Assembly: GCA_024399135.1 (NCBI GenBank)
Contig: JAKSHY010000001.1
Location: 1 to 64,000 of the forward strand
Length of the DNA: 64,000 nucleotides
Origin: Lachnospiraceae bacterium
Lineage (GTDB): Bacteria; Bacillota; Clostridia; Lachnospirales; Lachnospiraceae
Reading direction: 5' to 3'
The notes below the pieces were generated by a model. It was not told where the DNA came from. It was given only the letters and a program-made list of their open reading frames with translations, and did no database searches. The position numbers and the translations under genes are program-made. How positions within the stretch are numbered: the stretch's first letter is position 1; every line of letters starts with the position of its first letter. Positions 63,198-64,000 of the stretch are shown one piece after another.

Positions 63198-63233
63198 AAG
63201 CGCATGGGATCAAACCTGTGCGCTTTGTTTTTT
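63198..63233 (+). terminator. Intrinsic terminator of yajC
   Basis: AAGCGCA (63198-63204) pairs with TGTGCGCTT (63217-63225 region), with an inner GGG/CC pairing in the loop, followed by TG and a T run to 63233. The leuB ribosome site begins at once, so leuB must have read-through or an unseen promoter. Confidence 0.85.
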
Positions 63234-63243
63234 AGGAGGATAT

Positions 63244-64000
63244 ATGGAACTTAAAATTGGAGTAATTAAAGGTGATGGAATTGGACCTGAAATAGTTGAA
63301 GAGGCTATGAAGGTTCTTGATAAGGTTGCAGATAAATACGGCCACAAGATGAATTATACACAGCTATTATTAGGTGGAGCTTCTATTGATGCAACAGGTG
63401 AACCTCTTACAGATGAAACTATAGCTAAGGCTAAAGAACAGGAAGCTATTTTAATGGGTTCAATTGGTGGAGATACTACGAAATCTCCTTGGTATAAGCT
63501 TGAACCTTCATTAAGACCTGAGGCCGGATTGTTAAAAATAAGAAAGTCTCTTAATCTTTTTGCTAACTTACGACCAGCATATCTTTATGATGTTTTGTCT
63601 GATGCATGTCCATTAAAGGAATCAGTAGCAAAACAGGGTTTTGATATGCTTATTATGAGAGAGCTGACAGGTGGTCTTTATTTTGGTGAAAGACATACCT
63701 CTATGGTAGATGGTGTAAAGACTGCAGTTGATACATTAAGTTATAACGAAAATGAGATTAGAAGAATTGCAATCAAGGCTTTTGATATTGCTAGAAAAAG
63801 AAATAATAAGGTTATTTCTGTAGATAAGGCTAATGTTCTTGATTCTTCAAGATTATGGAGAGAAGTAGTTAACGAAGTAGCAAAAAATTATCCTGATGTT
63901 ACTTTAGAACACATGCTTGTTGATAACTGTGCAATGCAGCTTGTTAAAAATCCTGCACAGTTTGATGTTGTATTAACAGAGAATATGTTCGGAGATATCT
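63244..64000 (+). CDS. leuB: 3-isopropylmalate dehydrogenase (5' part, runs off the window)
   Basis: The first about 252 residues of LeuB are present; the gene continues beyond 64000. LeuB oxidises and decarboxylates 3-isopropylmalate in leucine synthesis. The NAD-binding start GVIKGDGIGPEIVEEAM, the substrate-binding arginines in LRPEAGLLKIRKSLNLFANLRP, RELTGGLYFGER, the active-site Lys in SVDKANVLDSSRLWREV and the metal-binding Asp in LVDNCAMQL are all visible. AGGAGGA precedes the ATG. The reading frame is open to the window edge with no sign of damage. Confidence 0.96.
   Translation, partial: MELKIGVIKGDGIGPEIVEEAMKVLDKVADKYGHKMNYTQLLLGGASIDATGEPLTDETIAKAKEQEAILMGSIGGDTTKSPWYKLEPSLRPEAGLLKIRKSLNLFANLRPAYLYDVLSDACPLKESVAKQGFDMLIMRELTGGLYFGERHTSMVDGVKTAVDTLSYNENEIRRIAIKAFDIARKRNNKVISVDKANVLDSSRLWREVVNEVAKNYPDVTLEHMLVDNCAMQLVKNPAQFDVVLTENMFGDI

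Overview
The window looks like a chromosomal segment of a low-GC Firmicute, most likely a motile member of the Lachnospiraceae (Clostridia). This rests on AT-rich codon use, strong Shine-Dalgarno sites, a CheV chemotaxis protein, conserved gene strings shared with Bacillus and Clostridia (rpmF-plsX-acpP-rnc-smc-ftsY; rplS-lepB-rbgA-lepB-rnhB-fliK-like-flhB-like-yraN; rlmH-pdp-phoH; tgt-yajC), and many proteins joining zinc ribbons, membrane segments and acidic low-complexity tails. The genus cannot be fixed from the sequence alone. Almost every gene is on the + strand; only tmcAL and one tRNA-Leu are on the - strand. I see no insertion sequence, prophage, CRISPR array or integron.

Layout. 1-1144: terminator of an upstream unit (possibly an rRNA operon), then cheV. 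1161-7743: a Sir2-like fragment protein, a large charge-segregated membrane protein with 36/39-bp repeats, hisH-hisF, ung and lysA, closed by a terminator shared with the opposing tRNA-Leu(CAA). 7952-13880: orphan anti-sigma-like protein, polA, an enlarged FtsA-like ATPase and walJ. 13921-22544: an unusual six-gene operon of two sugar-type ABC permeases, an HlyD-like adaptor, a reduced MacB/FtsX-like protein, a propeller/solute-binding lipoprotein and a diguanylate cyclase. 22574-26063: tmcAL (-), then pta-ackA for acetate/ATP formation. 26186-33241: zinc-ribbon membrane protein, a 1426-residue vWA protein and a 609-residue signal-peptide protein. 33330-42891: yceD, rpmF, plsX, acpP, rnc, smc, ftsY, a threonine ammonia-lyase and a membrane-anchored GH25 lysozyme. 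43015-48517: rplS, two signal peptidases around rbgA, rnhB, orphan FliK-like and FlhB-like genes, and yraN. 48611-59450: MORN-like and zinc-ribbon membrane proteins, rlmH, a nucleoside phosphorylase, phoH, a degenerate PgpH-like protein, a flippase, a COG2509 flavoprotein, 5-FTHF cyclo-ligase and proA. 59531-64000: a beta-propeller lactonase, a VanY-type peptidase, tgt, yajC and the 5' part of leuB, which runs off the window.

How the genes work together. Most of the window is housekeeping: DNA replication and repair (polA, ung, rnhB), translation and tRNA/rRNA modification (rpmF, rplS, rlmH, rbgA, tmcAL, tgt), protein targeting (ftsY, lepB, yajC), lipid synthesis (plsX, acpP), chromosome organisation (smc) and amino-acid synthesis (hisHF, lysA, ilvA-like, proA, leuB). 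Three parts are less ordinary. The 13921-22544 operon appears to couple a sugar-type ABC permease pair to an envelope-spanning adaptor and a c-di-GMP synthase; it has no ATPase gene of its own and may be translated from a leaderless message. The 26186-33241 cluster appears to encode a surface complex around a vWA protein. The PgpH-like protein at 53193 has lost the sensory domain and several metal ligands expected of a c-di-AMP phosphodiesterase. All assignments come from reading motifs; no database search was possible.
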